This document shows positions 34,195-43,238 of a stretch of DNA of 64,000 nucleotides, piece by piece (positions within the stretch are counted from its first letter, which is position 1; each line of letters opens with the position of its first letter). The stretch is taken from NCBI RefSeq assembly GCF_004353925.1, contig NZ_SMOK01000047.1, positions 62,001 through 126,000 on the forward strand, read 5' to 3'. The position numbers were made by a program, and so were the translations under genes. Source of the stretch: Pseudomonas sp. H9. Lineage in GTDB: Bacteria; Pseudomonadota; Gammaproteobacteria; Pseudomonadales; Pseudomonadaceae. Below the pieces are notes generated by a model. The model searched no databases. It was not told the origin of the DNA and saw only the letters and a program-made list of their open reading frames with translations.

Positions 34195-34857
34195 TCAACT
34201 CGGGCAACTGTGCTCGCCGTTGTTCAGCCCTTGTTTGTAGTTCCGGCTAAGCAGGCTGGCCTTGCCGTCATGCCAGGTCAGGGTCAGCACGTACAGTGAG
34301 TCGAAATCCTCACCATCCCAGTCTTTGGTTATTTCCTGCTTTTTGCCCACCGCCTTGCCGGCCACAGTGTTGATCAACTCGGGCAGATAGCCATGGGACC
34401 AGGCGGTGTAGACGGTAGCGTTGCGGTATTTGTTTTGCAGCAGTTCATCGGCCAGTGCACCGGTATCGTTGGCACCAAAGTCGATGTTCACCGGCAAGCC
34501 CAGCTTGATCGCACTGGGGCTGATGGTCATCAGTGGGCGAATGTAGCTGTAGGCGTCGTCTTTGCTGCCCTCTTCAACATGGCGCGACGGGTTGGCGGCA
34601 AACACATAGTCGGCCTTGCCGAATTTTTCCGGGAGCAGCGTGGCGAGGTCCAGGGCGCGGTTGAGCCCTTGGCAATTGAGCTGGCCCAAGCCTTCACCAG
34701 GCTTTTCGGCATGGCGCAGGAACACCAGGGTCTGGGTGCCGTCCACGGGCTCGGCGCGGCTTTCAAGCGCCTCTGCGGCAAACAGCGTGACAACGCCGAG
34801 CAGCGCCAGTGAACAGCAGGCATGGCGGTGGCGTTTGAACAGGGTCAACAACTTCAT
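34195..34857 (-). CDS. Histidine phosphatase family protein, exported
   Basis: The protein has 220 residues with an N-terminal hydrophobic segment (ACCSLALLGVVTLFAAEALESRAEP) that may be an uncleaved anchor or signal. The phosphohistidine motif is FLRHAEKPGEG, with the second catalytic histidine likely in AWSHGYLPEL. It resembles exported members of the branch-2-like group of unknown substrate. A 210-bp noncoding region with hairpins precedes it. Confidence 0.85.
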   Translation of the reverse strand: MKLLTLFKRHRHACCSLALLGVVTLFAAEALESRAEPVDGTQTLVFLRHAEKPGEGLGQLNCQGLNRALDLATLLPEKFGKADYVFAANPSRHVEEGSKDDAYSYIRPLMTISPSAIKLGLPVNIDFGANDTGALADELLQNKYRNATVYTAWSHGYLPELINTVAGKAVGKKQEITKDWDGEDFDSLYVLTLTWHDGKASLLSRNYKQGLNNGEHSCPS

Positions 34858-35067
34858 GAAGCGGGCTCTTTACGGCGATAGGGATAAGGCATGCCCGCAT
34901 GCGACACACCCGCGGCCGAGGCCGCGGGTCTTCCCTGTCTGTCGTACCTTCCGTGGCGCGGGCTATCTGAGAGTGCGCTGAGCCCGATTGGTTCGATCCC
35001 TGAGTGCTCTACCCTGAGCACGATTCACTGTAACCCTGTGATGTTGCCGAATTAAGACACGTGCAAC
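34858..35067. other. Intergenic region with two hairpins
   Basis: No coding frame is credible. It contains a 9-bp GC hairpin ACCCGCGGC/GCCGCGGGT (34908-34929) with a CGAG loop and a smaller GTGCTC/GAGCAC hairpin near 35004-35021. Neither is followed by a T tract on the plus strand. The FKBP gene ends at 35068 reading leftward, so one may act as its 3' end. Confidence 0.5.
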
Positions 35068-35406
35068 TCAGTCATCGCGCGTGAGGACTTCCAGCAGCTC
35101 GATTTCGAAAGTCAGGTTCGAATGCGGCGTAATCGCACCCATGCTGCGCTCGCCATAGGCCAAGTGCGAGGGCACCACCAACTTACGCTTGCCACCGACT
35201 TTCATGCCCATCAGGCCCTGATCCCAGCCCTTGATCACCCGCCCGGTGCCAATCACGCACTGGAACGGCTTGCCCCGGTCATAAGACGAGTCGAATTTCG
35301 TGCCGTCGTCCAGCCAACCGGTGTACTGGGTAGTAATCAGCGCGCCCTTGACCGCCTCTTTGCCTTCACCCAGCTGGATATCGGTGATTTGCAGTTCGCT
35401 GCTCAT
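35068..35406 (-). CDS. FKBP-type peptidyl-prolyl isomerase
   Basis: Start at MSSELQITD gives 112 residues, a minimal single-domain FKBP. Conserved active-site residues appear in YTGWLDDGTKFDSSYDRGKPF, GRVIKGWDQGLMGMKVGGKRKL, PSHLAYGER and LTFEIELLEV. No signal peptide, so it is cytosolic. The frame extends upstream but without a suitable start. Likely a general folding helper. Confidence 0.94.
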   Translation of the reverse strand: MSSELQITDIQLGEGKEAVKGALITTQYTGWLDDGTKFDSSYDRGKPFQCVIGTGRVIKGWDQGLMGMKVGGKRKLVVPSHLAYGERSMGAITPHSNLTFEIELLEVLTRDD

Positions 35407-35452
35407 GCTTGACCTCGTTGAAGCGTGAAAGGTGTTTCGAGCCAGCCTTTTC

Positions 35453-36394
35453 TCAAGAATGCACCGGTTTGGCAAGGCTTGCCTGCGGCGCGTGCTGGCG
35501 CATTGACCAGCACACCCCACCAATCACCAGGATGATCGCCGCAGCCTCCAGCAGCGTCGGCCCGCTTTGCCGCCATATAAAGGCATAGAGCAAGGCAAAC
35601 AGTGTTTCAAACACTATCAATTGGCCACTCAAAGTTAACGGCATACGCTTGGAAGCCGCGTTCCACAACAGTGCCGCCAGCCACGAACCGAAAATGGCGC
35701 AACCCAGGCTGTACACCCAGAACAGCCCCCAACGCTCGGCCGAAGCATCCACCTGCAACTGTGCCGGCTGCCACAACGCGATGAACGCCAGCAATGCCAG
35801 GCTGAACACCCCGGTCATCACCCCGCACAGCACCGACCACTGATGGCTGTCGAAATGCCCGCATTGCTTGAGGTAACGGCTGTTGTTGACCGCATACCAA
35901 GTCCAGCACCCCAGCGCTGCTAGGGCGTACAGCACCCCGGCTACCTTGTCGCCCACTGCCCCTGGCTCCAGCGCAAAGGTCTGCAGATTGATGCACAGCA
36001 TGCCGCTCAGAATCAGTAGCAACGGTGCCAGCAACTGCTTGAGTGCTACGCCGCCACTGTCATGGCGGCCATACAAGGTGATCGTCAGAGGCAATACGCC
36101 GACAATCAATGACGCCGGTGCCACACCCAGACGCTGAATGGCTGCCACCAGGCAAATGAAATACAGCAGGTTACCGACCAGCGCCAGGCGCCCCAGCATC
36201 CACACATCGGTCAGGGTCAGCTGCTTGAGCGCCTGACGCATCGGTACCGCGAGCATCAGGGTAACCACCCCGAACAACACAAAGCGTGCACAGCTGAGCA
36301 GTACCGGGCTGAACTCCGGCAACAACTGCGGCACCATCAGCACCAACCCCCACATCGCCCCGGCTACCCCGGCGTAGGCCACACCCAGTTTCAC
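35453..36394 (-). CDS. EamA/DMT-family transporter
   Basis: GTG at 36394 is chosen because AGGAG lies 7 bases upstream and the product then begins just before the first membrane helix (KLGVAYAGVAGAMWGLVLMVPQLLPEF); this gives 313 residues. An ATG 24 codons earlier would add a hydrophilic tail lacking a ribosome binding site. Ten hydrophobic segments in two EamA repeats are present. It diverges from a LysR-family gene, its probable regulator. Substrate unknown. Confidence 0.87.
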   Translation of the reverse strand: MKLGVAYAGVAGAMWGLVLMVPQLLPEFSPVLLSCARFVLFGVVTLMLAVPMRQALKQLTLTDVWMLGRLALVGNLLYFICLVAAIQRLGVAPASLIVGVLPLTITLYGRHDSGGVALKQLLAPLLLILSGMLCINLQTFALEPGAVGDKVAGVLYALAALGCWTWYAVNNSRYLKQCGHFDSHQWSVLCGVMTGVFSLALLAFIALWQPAQLQVDASAERWGLFWVYSLGCAIFGSWLAALLWNAASKRMPLTLSGQLIVFETLFALLYAFIWRQSGPTLLEAAAIILVIGGVCWSMRQHAPQASLAKPVHS

Positions 36395-36548
36395 GTGCCC
36401 GCTCCTGTTCAAAGAAGAGCGCAGGCTACCCATTGGTCGGTGTCTGGACAAAAGATCATTCGGCATGCAGGCATTCCCCTATGGAATGCCTTTCAGCTTG
36501 AAAGCAACAACCCTATGATGCAGCCATTCCCCAGAAAGGATCACCCGC

Positions 36549-37442
36549 ATGAGTCGTTTCAGCCGCCACTTGCCCCCACTGGACACCTTGATCGCCTTTG
36601 AGGCGGTGGTGCGCAACGGCAGCTTCACCCGTGCAGCCAGTGAGCTGTACCTGACCCAAAGCGCGGTGAGTAAACAGATCAAACTGCTCGAAGAACACCT
36701 TGGCGCCGTGCTCTTTGAACGCCGAGCCCGGGGCATTGCCCTGACGGCAGCCGGCGAAGGTTTCAACGCAATTGTCGAACCCATGCTAGAAAGCCTGCTG
36801 GCTAATGTATTGCGCCTGAAGGCTGGCCACAGCAGCCGCAATGTCAGCGTCATCTGCACCCACGCCGTAGCGCAATACTGGCTGTTCCCTCGCCTGCTGC
36901 GCTTCAACGAACAGCACCCCGAACTGACCGTGAACATTCATGCCAGTAACGAGATCAGTGAAAGTGACATCGCCCACTACGATTTCGGCATCCTCTACGG
37001 TCATGGCCGCTGGAGTTCGCTGTCGGCCGACAAGCTGTTCGACGAAACTATCTACCCAATCGCCAGCGTCAAGCGCAGCTTGCCTGTCGTCACTTCGCTG
37101 GAGGCATTGCAACGCCTGCCGCTGATTCAGCTGGATGCTTCAGCCTGGAACTGTCTCGACTGGCAGGATTGGTTCAGCCATCAGGGCTTGCGCTACCAGG
37201 CGCCCGCCGATGCAGTGACCTTCAATCAGGTCAACCTGGTATTTGAAGCCGTGCTGCAAGGGATGGGCGTCGGGCTTGGCTGGGAATTCATGGCCCGTGA
37301 GCGCATTGAGCAAGGCACAATTCGCCCGATATCGCCGTTTGTTGTGCACACCGGGCAAGCCGACTATCTGGTGCACGACAAACAAGCCCCCTGCTCTGCC
37401 GCAGCGCAGGTCTTCGCCGCCTGGCTGCTGGCGCTCAGTTGA
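36549..37442 (+). CDS. LysR-family regulator, GcvA-like
   Basis: The protein has 297 residues. The N-terminal helix-turn-helix FEAVVRNGSFTRAASELYLTQSAVSKQIKLLEEHLGAVLFERRARGIALTAAG is typical, and the PPLDTLIAFEAV start is of the GcvA subgroup. The substrate-binding half follows. AAGGA precedes the ATG. It diverges from the EamA transporter gene and overlaps the convergent GFA gene by 8 bp. Target is inferred to be the transporter. Confidence 0.9.
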   Translation: MSRFSRHLPPLDTLIAFEAVVRNGSFTRAASELYLTQSAVSKQIKLLEEHLGAVLFERRARGIALTAAGEGFNAIVEPMLESLLANVLRLKAGHSSRNVSVICTHAVAQYWLFPRLLRFNEQHPELTVNIHASNEISESDIAHYDFGILYGHGRWSSLSADKLFDETIYPIASVKRSLPVVTSLEALQRLPLIQLDASAWNCLDWQDWFSHQGLRYQAPADAVTFNQVNLVFEAVLQGMGVGLGWEFMARERIEQGTIRPISPFVVHTGQADYLVHDKQAPCSAAAQVFAAWLLALS

Positions 37443-37842
37443 ACAGGGCTTCGACTTCGGCACGAGTCATGGTTGGCGTATCGTTGGCGAAGCAGTAATA
37501 CGTTGGCTTTTCGTCGATGTACACCTGCAGGTCGAAGACCCAATCGGTATCCCCTTCCAGCACCCCCACCGACACCGAATCGAAGCTGCCGTCTTTCATG
37601 CGGTACAGCAGGTGCGTACCGCAGGTGCCACAGAAGCAGCGCTGCGCCCACGCGGAGGAGTCATACACCACCGGCTGCCCGGCAGTGAAAGTAACAGGCT
37701 CCGCGCAGTGCACAGAAAATAAAGGCCCGCCACCCCATTGGCGACACATGCTGCAATGGCAGGTGTTAACGCTGGCGTTATCCAGGCGGACGCTGAGTTT
37801 GACGGCGCCACACAGACAACTGCCGTGTTTTTCCAGGGACAT
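37435..37842 (-). CDS. GFA/CENP-V domain protein
   Basis: Start ATG 37842 with AAGGAG 8 bases upstream gives 135 residues. Zinc-binding cysteines appear in the family order: GSCLCGAVK, TCHCSMCRQW and CFCGTCGTHL. The family includes glutathione-dependent formaldehyde-activating enzymes, but most members have unknown activity. It shares an 8-bp 3' overlap with the LysR gene. Confidence 0.88.
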   Translation of the reverse strand: MSLEKHGSCLCGAVKLSVRLDNASVNTCHCSMCRQWGGGPLFSVHCAEPVTFTAGQPVVYDSSAWAQRCFCGTCGTHLLYRMKDGSFDSVSVGVLEGDTDWVFDLQVYIDEKPTYYCFANDTPTMTRAEVEALFN

Positions 37843-37889
37843 GATCAAGGCTCCTTGCGGGGAAAGGTAGCCGTTGAGTCTAGCATCTG

Positions 37890-37977
37890 GGGGGAGCGGG
37901 CTTGCCCCGCGATTGCGGTGTATCAGACACATCGCATCGCGGGGCAAGCCCGCTCCAACAGCAAGCCCGCTCCCACC
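37890..37977. repeat. REP pair plus a third partial copy
   Basis: GGGGAGCGGGCTTGCCCCGC (37890 on) and an inverted copy near 37933-37959, followed at once by a truncated duplicate GCAAGCCCGCTCCCACC. The extra half-copy is unique in the window and suggests local duplication. Confidence 0.9.
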
Positions 37978-37978
37978 G

Positions 37979-38395
37979 TTACTGGGCGAACGCCCGGCCT
38001 AGGCCACCCGGCACACCGCTGCTGTCGGTTTCCTGCCACGGGCCATTGAGGTTGGTCGACCAACTCCAGCCGTTGTTCCAGCGGTAGTAGGTACGCTGGC
38101 GGTAGAAGGTGTTGGTCTTGCCTTCCAGCACATACACGCCCAAGCGCGGGTCCCAGTGGCTGGCACCGCCGGGCGGTGGCGCGAAGCTGGCCGAGGTACG
38201 CGGCATCGGCTTGGCTGCTGGCGTGCCCACCGCCGGTTTGCTCGGCACCGTGCTCGGGCGCGGGGCCGGCTTGCTGCTCGGCCCCGGTGGCAAGGATTCA
38301 ATCGGCGGTGTTGTCGGTTCGTAAGGCTGATGAACAGTACACGCGCTCAGGCCCACGGCCAGGGAAAGGAGGGCAAGGCGTGCGATGCTGTTCAT
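37979..38395 (-). CDS. Proline-rich lipoprotein
   Basis: The protein has 138 residues with a lipobox LSAC (signal residues 1-18). The central third is rich in proline, serine and alanine; the C-terminal half (GGASHWDPRLGVYVLEGKTNTFYRQRTYYRWNNGW) is aromatic-rich. It is probably anchored to the outer membrane and unknown in function. It lies 10 bp downstream of the ccm run on the same strand, so it may be co-transcribed. Confidence 0.8.
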   Translation of the reverse strand: MNSIARLALLSLAVGLSACTVHQPYEPTTPPIESLPPGPSSKPAPRPSTVPSKPAVGTPAAKPMPRTSASFAPPPGGASHWDPRLGVYVLEGKTNTFYRQRTYYRWNNGWSWSTNLNGPWQETDSSGVPGGLGRAFAQ

Positions 38396-38405
38396 AAAAA
38401 CTCTC

Positions 38406-39626
38406 TTACTGGTCCGGGCTGTCGATGGTCAGGTGCTGCGCAGCGGTGGTGCTGCTGGCCAGCGGGCTGCTGTGACCGATCCACTCACCCTGGGTCGGCT
38501 GGCCAGCGCGTGAGACGCGCGCAACCAGTTGGACTTCAGGAAAGCTCGACAGTTTCATGTCCGGCATCATCGCATCGCTGTCGCTGAGTTCTACATCAAT
38601 CGGCAACTGCGCCACCGTCACGCGCTTGGCCGCCAGCGGCATGGGTGGGCCGGAGCTGGCACGGGCGAAAATGAACACCGTGTCGTCAGGCTTGACCTTG
38701 TCTTTGAGCGCTGCAGCAAGCTCCACCCGTACTTTCAGGCGAGCGCCAGTGGTGGCGGCAGGTGCAGCCGGTGCGCTTGGCGTTGCCGCGACCTTGCCTT
38801 CACCCGCGTTGAGTTTCTCCTGGGCGCGTTCGATACCGCCTTGCAGGGCCGCTCGCGAGGCGTCGCCTTCAGGCAGCTGTGCCAACAGGCGGTTCCAGTA
38901 GTCGATGGCTTGCTGATAGCGTTCGCTCTCGAAGGCAGCAATCCCCAGCAGACCGAGGCTGGTGACTTCGTTAGGGTCGGCCTTGAGCGCTTCGTCAGTG
39001 AGCGCCTGCAGTTGCGCTGTCCATTGCTTGTTGTTGGCAAAGTACAACGCCTGGGCCCACTGCCCGAGCAATTCTGGCTGGCGCCCGGCAAGGGTCGCGG
39101 CCCGTTCGAAAACCTTGGCCGCATCGGCTGGACGCTCCTGGGCCATATAGGCACGGCCGAGGAAGTACAGGCCTTCGGCCGAATCCGGTTGCGCCTCGAC
39201 CGCACGCTCAAGGCGTGTGGTCATCTCTTCCATCGACTGCGGAGCCTGGGCGAACTGTTGGGTCAGTTCAACCTTTTCGCTGGCGCCAAAGTGCAGGTAC
39301 AGGCCCAGGCCCATCAACGGCACCAGCACTGCAGCCAGCAACGGCAACGGCTTGCCCAGACGCCCGAAACGCTGCGGTTCGGCATTTTCGGTGTCGGCCA
39401 GCAGCTCCCGGCCCGCCTCATCGCGGCCTTTGGTCAACTGAGCGTCATCCAGCACACCGGCCGCGTGCTGGGCAGTCAGTTCAGCGACCCGCTCCTGGTA
39501 CAGCGCAACGTTCAGGGCGGTACGGTCTTCTTCCAGTTGCGCACGACGGCCACGCAACACCGGGATCAGCAAAAAGCTCAGGGCTACCAACAACAGCAGG
39601 CCTGCAGCAAGCCAGAAATCAGTCAT
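38406..39626 (-). CDS. ccmI: Cytochrome c biogenesis protein CcmI
   Basis: Start at MTDFWLAAG gives 406 residues. Two N-terminal membrane helices flank a cytoplasmic loop (RRAQLEEDRTALNVALYQERVAELTAQ), followed by a periplasmic TPR region (about residues 130-260) and a C-terminal beta domain. CcmI holds apocytochrome c for haem ligation by CcmFH. It overlaps ccmH by 8 bp and closes the operon. Confidence 0.94.
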   Translation of the reverse strand: MTDFWLAAGLLLLVALSFLLIPVLRGRRAQLEEDRTALNVALYQERVAELTAQHAAGVLDDAQLTKGRDEAGRELLADTENAEPQRFGRLGKPLPLLAAVLVPLMGLGLYLHFGASEKVELTQQFAQAPQSMEEMTTRLERAVEAQPDSAEGLYFLGRAYMAQERPADAAKVFERAATLAGRQPELLGQWAQALYFANNKQWTAQLQALTDEALKADPNEVTSLGLLGIAAFESERYQQAIDYWNRLLAQLPEGDASRAALQGGIERAQEKLNAGEGKVAATPSAPAAPAATTGARLKVRVELAAALKDKVKPDDTVFIFARASSGPPMPLAAKRVTVAQLPIDVELSDSDAMMPDMKLSSFPEVQLVARVSRAGQPTQGEWIGHSSPLASSTTAAQHLTIDSPDQ

Positions 39627-40095
39627 GGTTCTGTTCTTTGTCCAGCAATTTGGCGAGGCGCTCACGCTCCTCGGAGGAAAGGTCGGCGTTGCCAGCAGCG
39701 GCTTGTGCCCGACGCTTGCGCACAATCAGCGCCAGCAGGCCAAAGCCACCCACCAGCAACACGCCCGGGCCAAACCAGAGCAGCCAGGTACGTGCCGTCA
39801 GTTCAGGCTTGTAGCGCACGAAATCACCGTAGCGATCGACCATGAAGTCGATGATTTCCTCATTGCTCTTGCCTTCGCCGAGCATGCGGAAAATTTCCCG
39901 GCGCAGGTCAGCCGCAATCGGTGCGTTAGAGTCGGCGATGTCCTGGTTCTGGCACTTGGGGCAACGCAGCTCGTTGGTCAGGTCGTGATAACGCGCGCGC
40001 TCGGCTTCATCGGCGAACTGGTACGTGTCGATGGCCGCCTGGGTCATCCCGGCCAACCCCAGGCCGAGAACGGCGGCTGCCAGCCAGCGCTTCAT
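39619..40095 (-). CDS. ccmH: Cytochrome c biogenesis protein CcmH
   Basis: The protein has 158 residues with a signal peptide. LRCPKCQNQDIADSNAPIAADLR contains the thiol motif CxxC that reduces apocytochrome cysteines. One membrane helix lies near 105-125. It functions with CcmF and CcmI and overlaps ccmG by 4 bp (ATGA). Confidence 0.96.
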   Translation of the reverse strand: MKRWLAAAVLGLGLAGMTQAAIDTYQFADEAERARYHDLTNELRCPKCQNQDIADSNAPIAADLRREIFRMLGEGKSNEEIIDFMVDRYGDFVRYKPELTARTWLLWFGPGVLLVGGFGLLALIVRKRRAQAAAGNADLSSEERERLAKLLDKEQNHD

Positions 40096-40628
40096 TGCTT
40101 GGCCTCATCGACCAGGCCCTGATACAGCGGCGCCAGCTGCTCACGCCAAACCGTGGCGTCCACCACGCCGACGTGCTTGTAACGGATGATGCCCTTGGCA
40201 TCGATCACGAAGGTTTCCGGGGCGCCGTAGACGCCCAGGTTCAACCCGAGGCTGCCTTGGTCATCTTCGATGTTGAGCTGATACGGGTTGTGGAACTCGG
40301 CCAGCCACTTGACCGCAGCGGCGTTGTCATCCTTGTAGTTGACCCCATGGATCACCACGCCCTGCTCTGCCAGCTTGTTCAGGTACGGGTGCTCGACCTT
40401 GCACGACGGGCACCAGGTGGCCCAGACGTTGACCAAGGCAGGCTTACCGATCAGGTCGGCCTGGGTCAGGGTCTTGCCATCTTGCACCGACTTGAGCGAG
40501 AACGCCGGGAACGGTTTGCCGATCATTGCCGAAGGCAACTCGGTGGGGTCAAGGAACAGGCCCCGGTAGAGAAACACCGCCACCAGCAAAAACACCGCCA
40601 GTGGCAGCACCATGATCCAACGCTTCAT
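40092..40628 (-). CDS. ccmG: Thiol-disulfide oxidoreductase CcmG/DsbE
   Basis: The protein has 178 residues: N-terminal membrane anchor, then a thioredoxin domain with the active site WATWCPSCKVEHPYL and the GVYGAPETFVID stretch with the cis-proline region. It keeps apocytochrome c thiols reduced in the periplasm. It overlaps both neighbours by 4 bp. Confidence 0.96.
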   Translation of the reverse strand: MKRWIMVLPLAVFLLVAVFLYRGLFLDPTELPSAMIGKPFPAFSLKSVQDGKTLTQADLIGKPALVNVWATWCPSCKVEHPYLNKLAEQGVVIHGVNYKDDNAAAVKWLAEFHNPYQLNIEDDQGSLGLNLGVYGAPETFVIDAKGIIRYKHVGVVDATVWREQLAPLYQGLVDEAKQ

Positions 40629-42613
40629 GCAGTTGCTCCCGACATGCCCAGTACTTCACGCACTCGGGCTTTGACCTTGACTCGATAACGCCCATCCATG
40701 GCCGCCAGCAGGCCGCCCAGGCCGGTCAGCAAACCGCCCAGCCAGATCCAGCGCACGAAGGGTTTGACATGCACGCGTACCGCCCAGGCGCCGTTGTCCA
40801 GCGGTTCACCGAGGGCTACGTAGAGGTCGCGGGTGAAACCGGCATCGATACCGGCTTCGGTCATCATTGACTGCTGCACGGTGTACAGGCGTTTTTCCGG
40901 ATGCAGCACGTTGATTTCGCGGCCATCTTCAACCACCCGTACCGTACCTTTGTCGGAGGTGAAGTTCGGCCCTTCGAAGTGCTTGGCGCCTTCAAAGATG
41001 AACTGATAACCACCCAGCTCAACCGACTCGCCCGGCGCCAGGCGCAGATCGCGTTCGGCACTGTTGTTGCTCGACAGCACCACACCCAAGGCACAGACCG
41101 CCAGGCCCAGGTGCGCAACATGCATGCCCCAATAGCTGCGGTTCAAGCCGCGCACGCCCTTGATCAAGCCTTTGTGACGGGTTTTGTCGAGGATGTCGCG
41201 CAGGCCGGCCAGCACGATCCACGCGGCCAGCGCGAAGGTGGTCAATACCGGCCAGTCGAAGTCGTCAACCAGCAGCCCACCGACCGGTGCCAACACCACA
41301 GTGCCGATCAGCACGGGGGTCAGCATGCCTGCCAGCCATTTGCCCGGGGTGTCTTTCCAGCGCACCAGCACACCAATGGCCATCACCACCATCAGCAAGG
41401 CCATCAGCGGCAGGAACAGCGCGTCGAAGTACGGCGGCCCCACCGACAGCTTGGCGCCGGTCAGGGCATCGAGAATCAGCGGGTACAAGGTACCGAGCAG
41501 AATCATCGAGGCAGCCACCACCAACACAATGTTGTTGGCCAGCAGCAGGGTTTCACGCGACCACAAGGCAAAGCCGACCTGGCTCTTGACCACTGGCGCG
41601 CGCAGGGCGAACAGGGTCAGCGAACCACCGACGACAAACAGCAGGAAAATCAGAATGAACACGCCACGCTCTGGGTCCGAGGCGAACGCATGCACCGAGG
41701 TCAGCACCCCGGAACGAACCAGGAAGGTGCCGAGCAGGCTCAAGGAAAACGCGGCAATGGCCAGCAATACCGTCCAGCTCTTGAATACACCGCGTTTTTC
41801 GGTCACGGCCAGCGAGTGAATCAGCGCAGTGCCCACCAGCCATGGCATGAACGAAGCGTTTTCTACCGGGTCCCAGAACCACCAGCCGCCCCAGCCCAGC
41901 TCGTAATACGCCCACCAGGAGCCGAGGGTGATGCCGATGCCGAGGAAGGCCCAGGCAACCAGAGTCCAGGGCCGCGACCAGCGCGCCCAGGCGGCGTCCA
42001 GACGCCCGCCGAGCAAGGCGGCAATGGCGAAGGCAAAGGCTACCGAGAAGCCTACATAGCCCATGTACAGCATCGGCGGGTGAACGATCAGGCCGATGTC
42101 CTGCAACAGTGGGTTGAGGTCGGCGCCGTCGCTCGGCACTTGCGGCAACAAACGGGTAAACGGGTTAGAGGTAACGATCAGGAACGACAGGAAGCCGACG
42201 CTGATCATGCCCATAACTGCCAGCACCCTGGCCAGCATCACCTGCGGCAACTGCCGCGAGAACACCGACACCGCAAAGGTCCAGCCGCCGAGGATCATCG
42301 CCCACAGCAGCAGCGAACCCTCGTGGGCGCCCCACACGGCGCTGAACTTGAAGTACCAGGGCAAGGCACTGTTGGAGTTGTTGGCAACGTAGGCGACCGA
42401 GAAGTTGTCGGTCATGAAGGCGTGGGTCAGGCAGGCAAAGGAAAACGCCAGAAAAGCGAACTGCCCCCACGCTGCTGGCCGCGCCAGGCTCATCCACAGG
42501 CTGTCACCGCGCCAGGCGCCGAGCAACGGCACGGTGGCCTGCACGGCAGCAAAGCAGATGGCCAGAATCATGGCCAGTTGGCCGAGTTCGGGAATGATCA
42601 ACGCCGCGTTCAT
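40625..42613 (-). CDS. ccmF: Haem lyase subunit CcmF
   Basis: The protein has 662 residues with about 15 membrane segments. The haem-handling tryptophan-rich WWD motif GWGGWWFWDPVENASFMPWL is present. It transfers haem from CcmE to apocytochrome c together with CcmH and CcmI. Length is normal. It overlaps ccmE and ccmG by 4 bp each. Confidence 0.97.
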   Translation of the reverse strand: MNAALIIPELGQLAMILAICFAAVQATVPLLGAWRGDSLWMSLARPAAWGQFAFLAFSFACLTHAFMTDNFSVAYVANNSNSALPWYFKFSAVWGAHEGSLLLWAMILGGWTFAVSVFSRQLPQVMLARVLAVMGMISVGFLSFLIVTSNPFTRLLPQVPSDGADLNPLLQDIGLIVHPPMLYMGYVGFSVAFAFAIAALLGGRLDAAWARWSRPWTLVAWAFLGIGITLGSWWAYYELGWGGWWFWDPVENASFMPWLVGTALIHSLAVTEKRGVFKSWTVLLAIAAFSLSLLGTFLVRSGVLTSVHAFASDPERGVFILIFLLFVVGGSLTLFALRAPVVKSQVGFALWSRETLLLANNIVLVVAASMILLGTLYPLILDALTGAKLSVGPPYFDALFLPLMALLMVVMAIGVLVRWKDTPGKWLAGMLTPVLIGTVVLAPVGGLLVDDFDWPVLTTFALAAWIVLAGLRDILDKTRHKGLIKGVRGLNRSYWGMHVAHLGLAVCALGVVLSSNNSAERDLRLAPGESVELGGYQFIFEGAKHFEGPNFTSDKGTVRVVEDGREINVLHPEKRLYTVQQSMMTEAGIDAGFTRDLYVALGEPLDNGAWAVRVHVKPFVRWIWLGGLLTGLGGLLAAMDGRYRVKVKARVREVLGMSGATA

Positions 42614-43065
42614 GGCTTGGCTCCCGCGTCAGTCGCTACCTGGCCGCTTTCTTTAAGGGCCTTGGTCACTTCCGGTGGCATGTACTTCTCGTCGTGCTTG
42701 GCCAGCACTTCATCGGCCACCACCACGCCGTCGGCGTTGAGCTTGCCCAGGGCGACAATGCCCTGGCCTTCACGGAACAGGTCAGGGAGGATGCCGCGGT
42801 AGGTAATCGGCACCGACTTGTTGAAGTCAGTCACCACAAAGCGCACATCGAGCGAATCGCCCGAACGCTGCAGCGAGCCTTTCTCGACCATGCCACCGGC
42901 ACGAATACGGGTATCGAGCGGTGCTTCGCCGTTGGCGATCTGGGTCGGGGTGTAAAACAGGTTGATGTTCTGCTGCAGGGCGCTCAAGGCCAGGCCCACA
43001 GCGATGCCGACCCCGGCCAGCAGGCCGAGGATGATAAACAGGCGCTTTTTGCGTTGCGGATTCAC
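42610..43065 (-). CDS. ccmE: Haem chaperone CcmE
   Basis: The protein has 151 residues with one N-terminal membrane anchor. The periplasmic beta-barrel ends with VLAKHDEKYMPPEV, which carries the histidine that binds haem covalently and the nearby tyrosine ligand. It accepts haem from CcmABCD and delivers it to CcmF. Confidence 0.96.
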   Translation of the reverse strand: MNPQRKKRLFIILGLLAGVGIAVGLALSALQQNINLFYTPTQIANGEAPLDTRIRAGGMVEKGSLQRSGDSLDVRFVVTDFNKSVPITYRGILPDLFREGQGIVALGKLNADGVVVADEVLAKHDEKYMPPEVTKALKESGQVATDAGAKP

Positions 43066-43238
43066 GGCTTGCTCTCCCGGCGCAGACGACGCGCCTCATC
43101 TTGCAGGTAACGGCGCCGGGCCAGCAGGGGCAAGGCAACGTTGATGGCCAGTGCCAACAGGCAAATGCCGTAGGCCGACCAGACATACAGGCCGTGATGG
43201 CCCATGGCGAGAAAATCACTGAAGGAGGCGAAACTCAT
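43062..43238 (-). CDS. ccmD: Haem exporter protein CcmD
   Basis: Start at MSFASFSDF gives 58 residues, a normal CcmD size. It has a single helix (GLYVWSAYGICLLALAINVALPLLA) followed by basic residues. It stabilises the CcmABC-CcmE complex. It overlaps ccmE and ccmC. Confidence 0.92.
   Translation of the reverse strand: MSFASFSDFLAMGHHGLYVWSAYGICLLALAINVALPLLARRRYLQDEARRLRRESKP

Noticed and set aside
34985..35025. tRNA-like words (GGTTCGATCCC and, on the other strand, GGTAGAGCAC)
   Set aside because: The T-arm-like and D-arm-like pieces are on opposite strands, no acceptor stem or anticodon arm forms, so no tRNA or tRNA remnant is supported.
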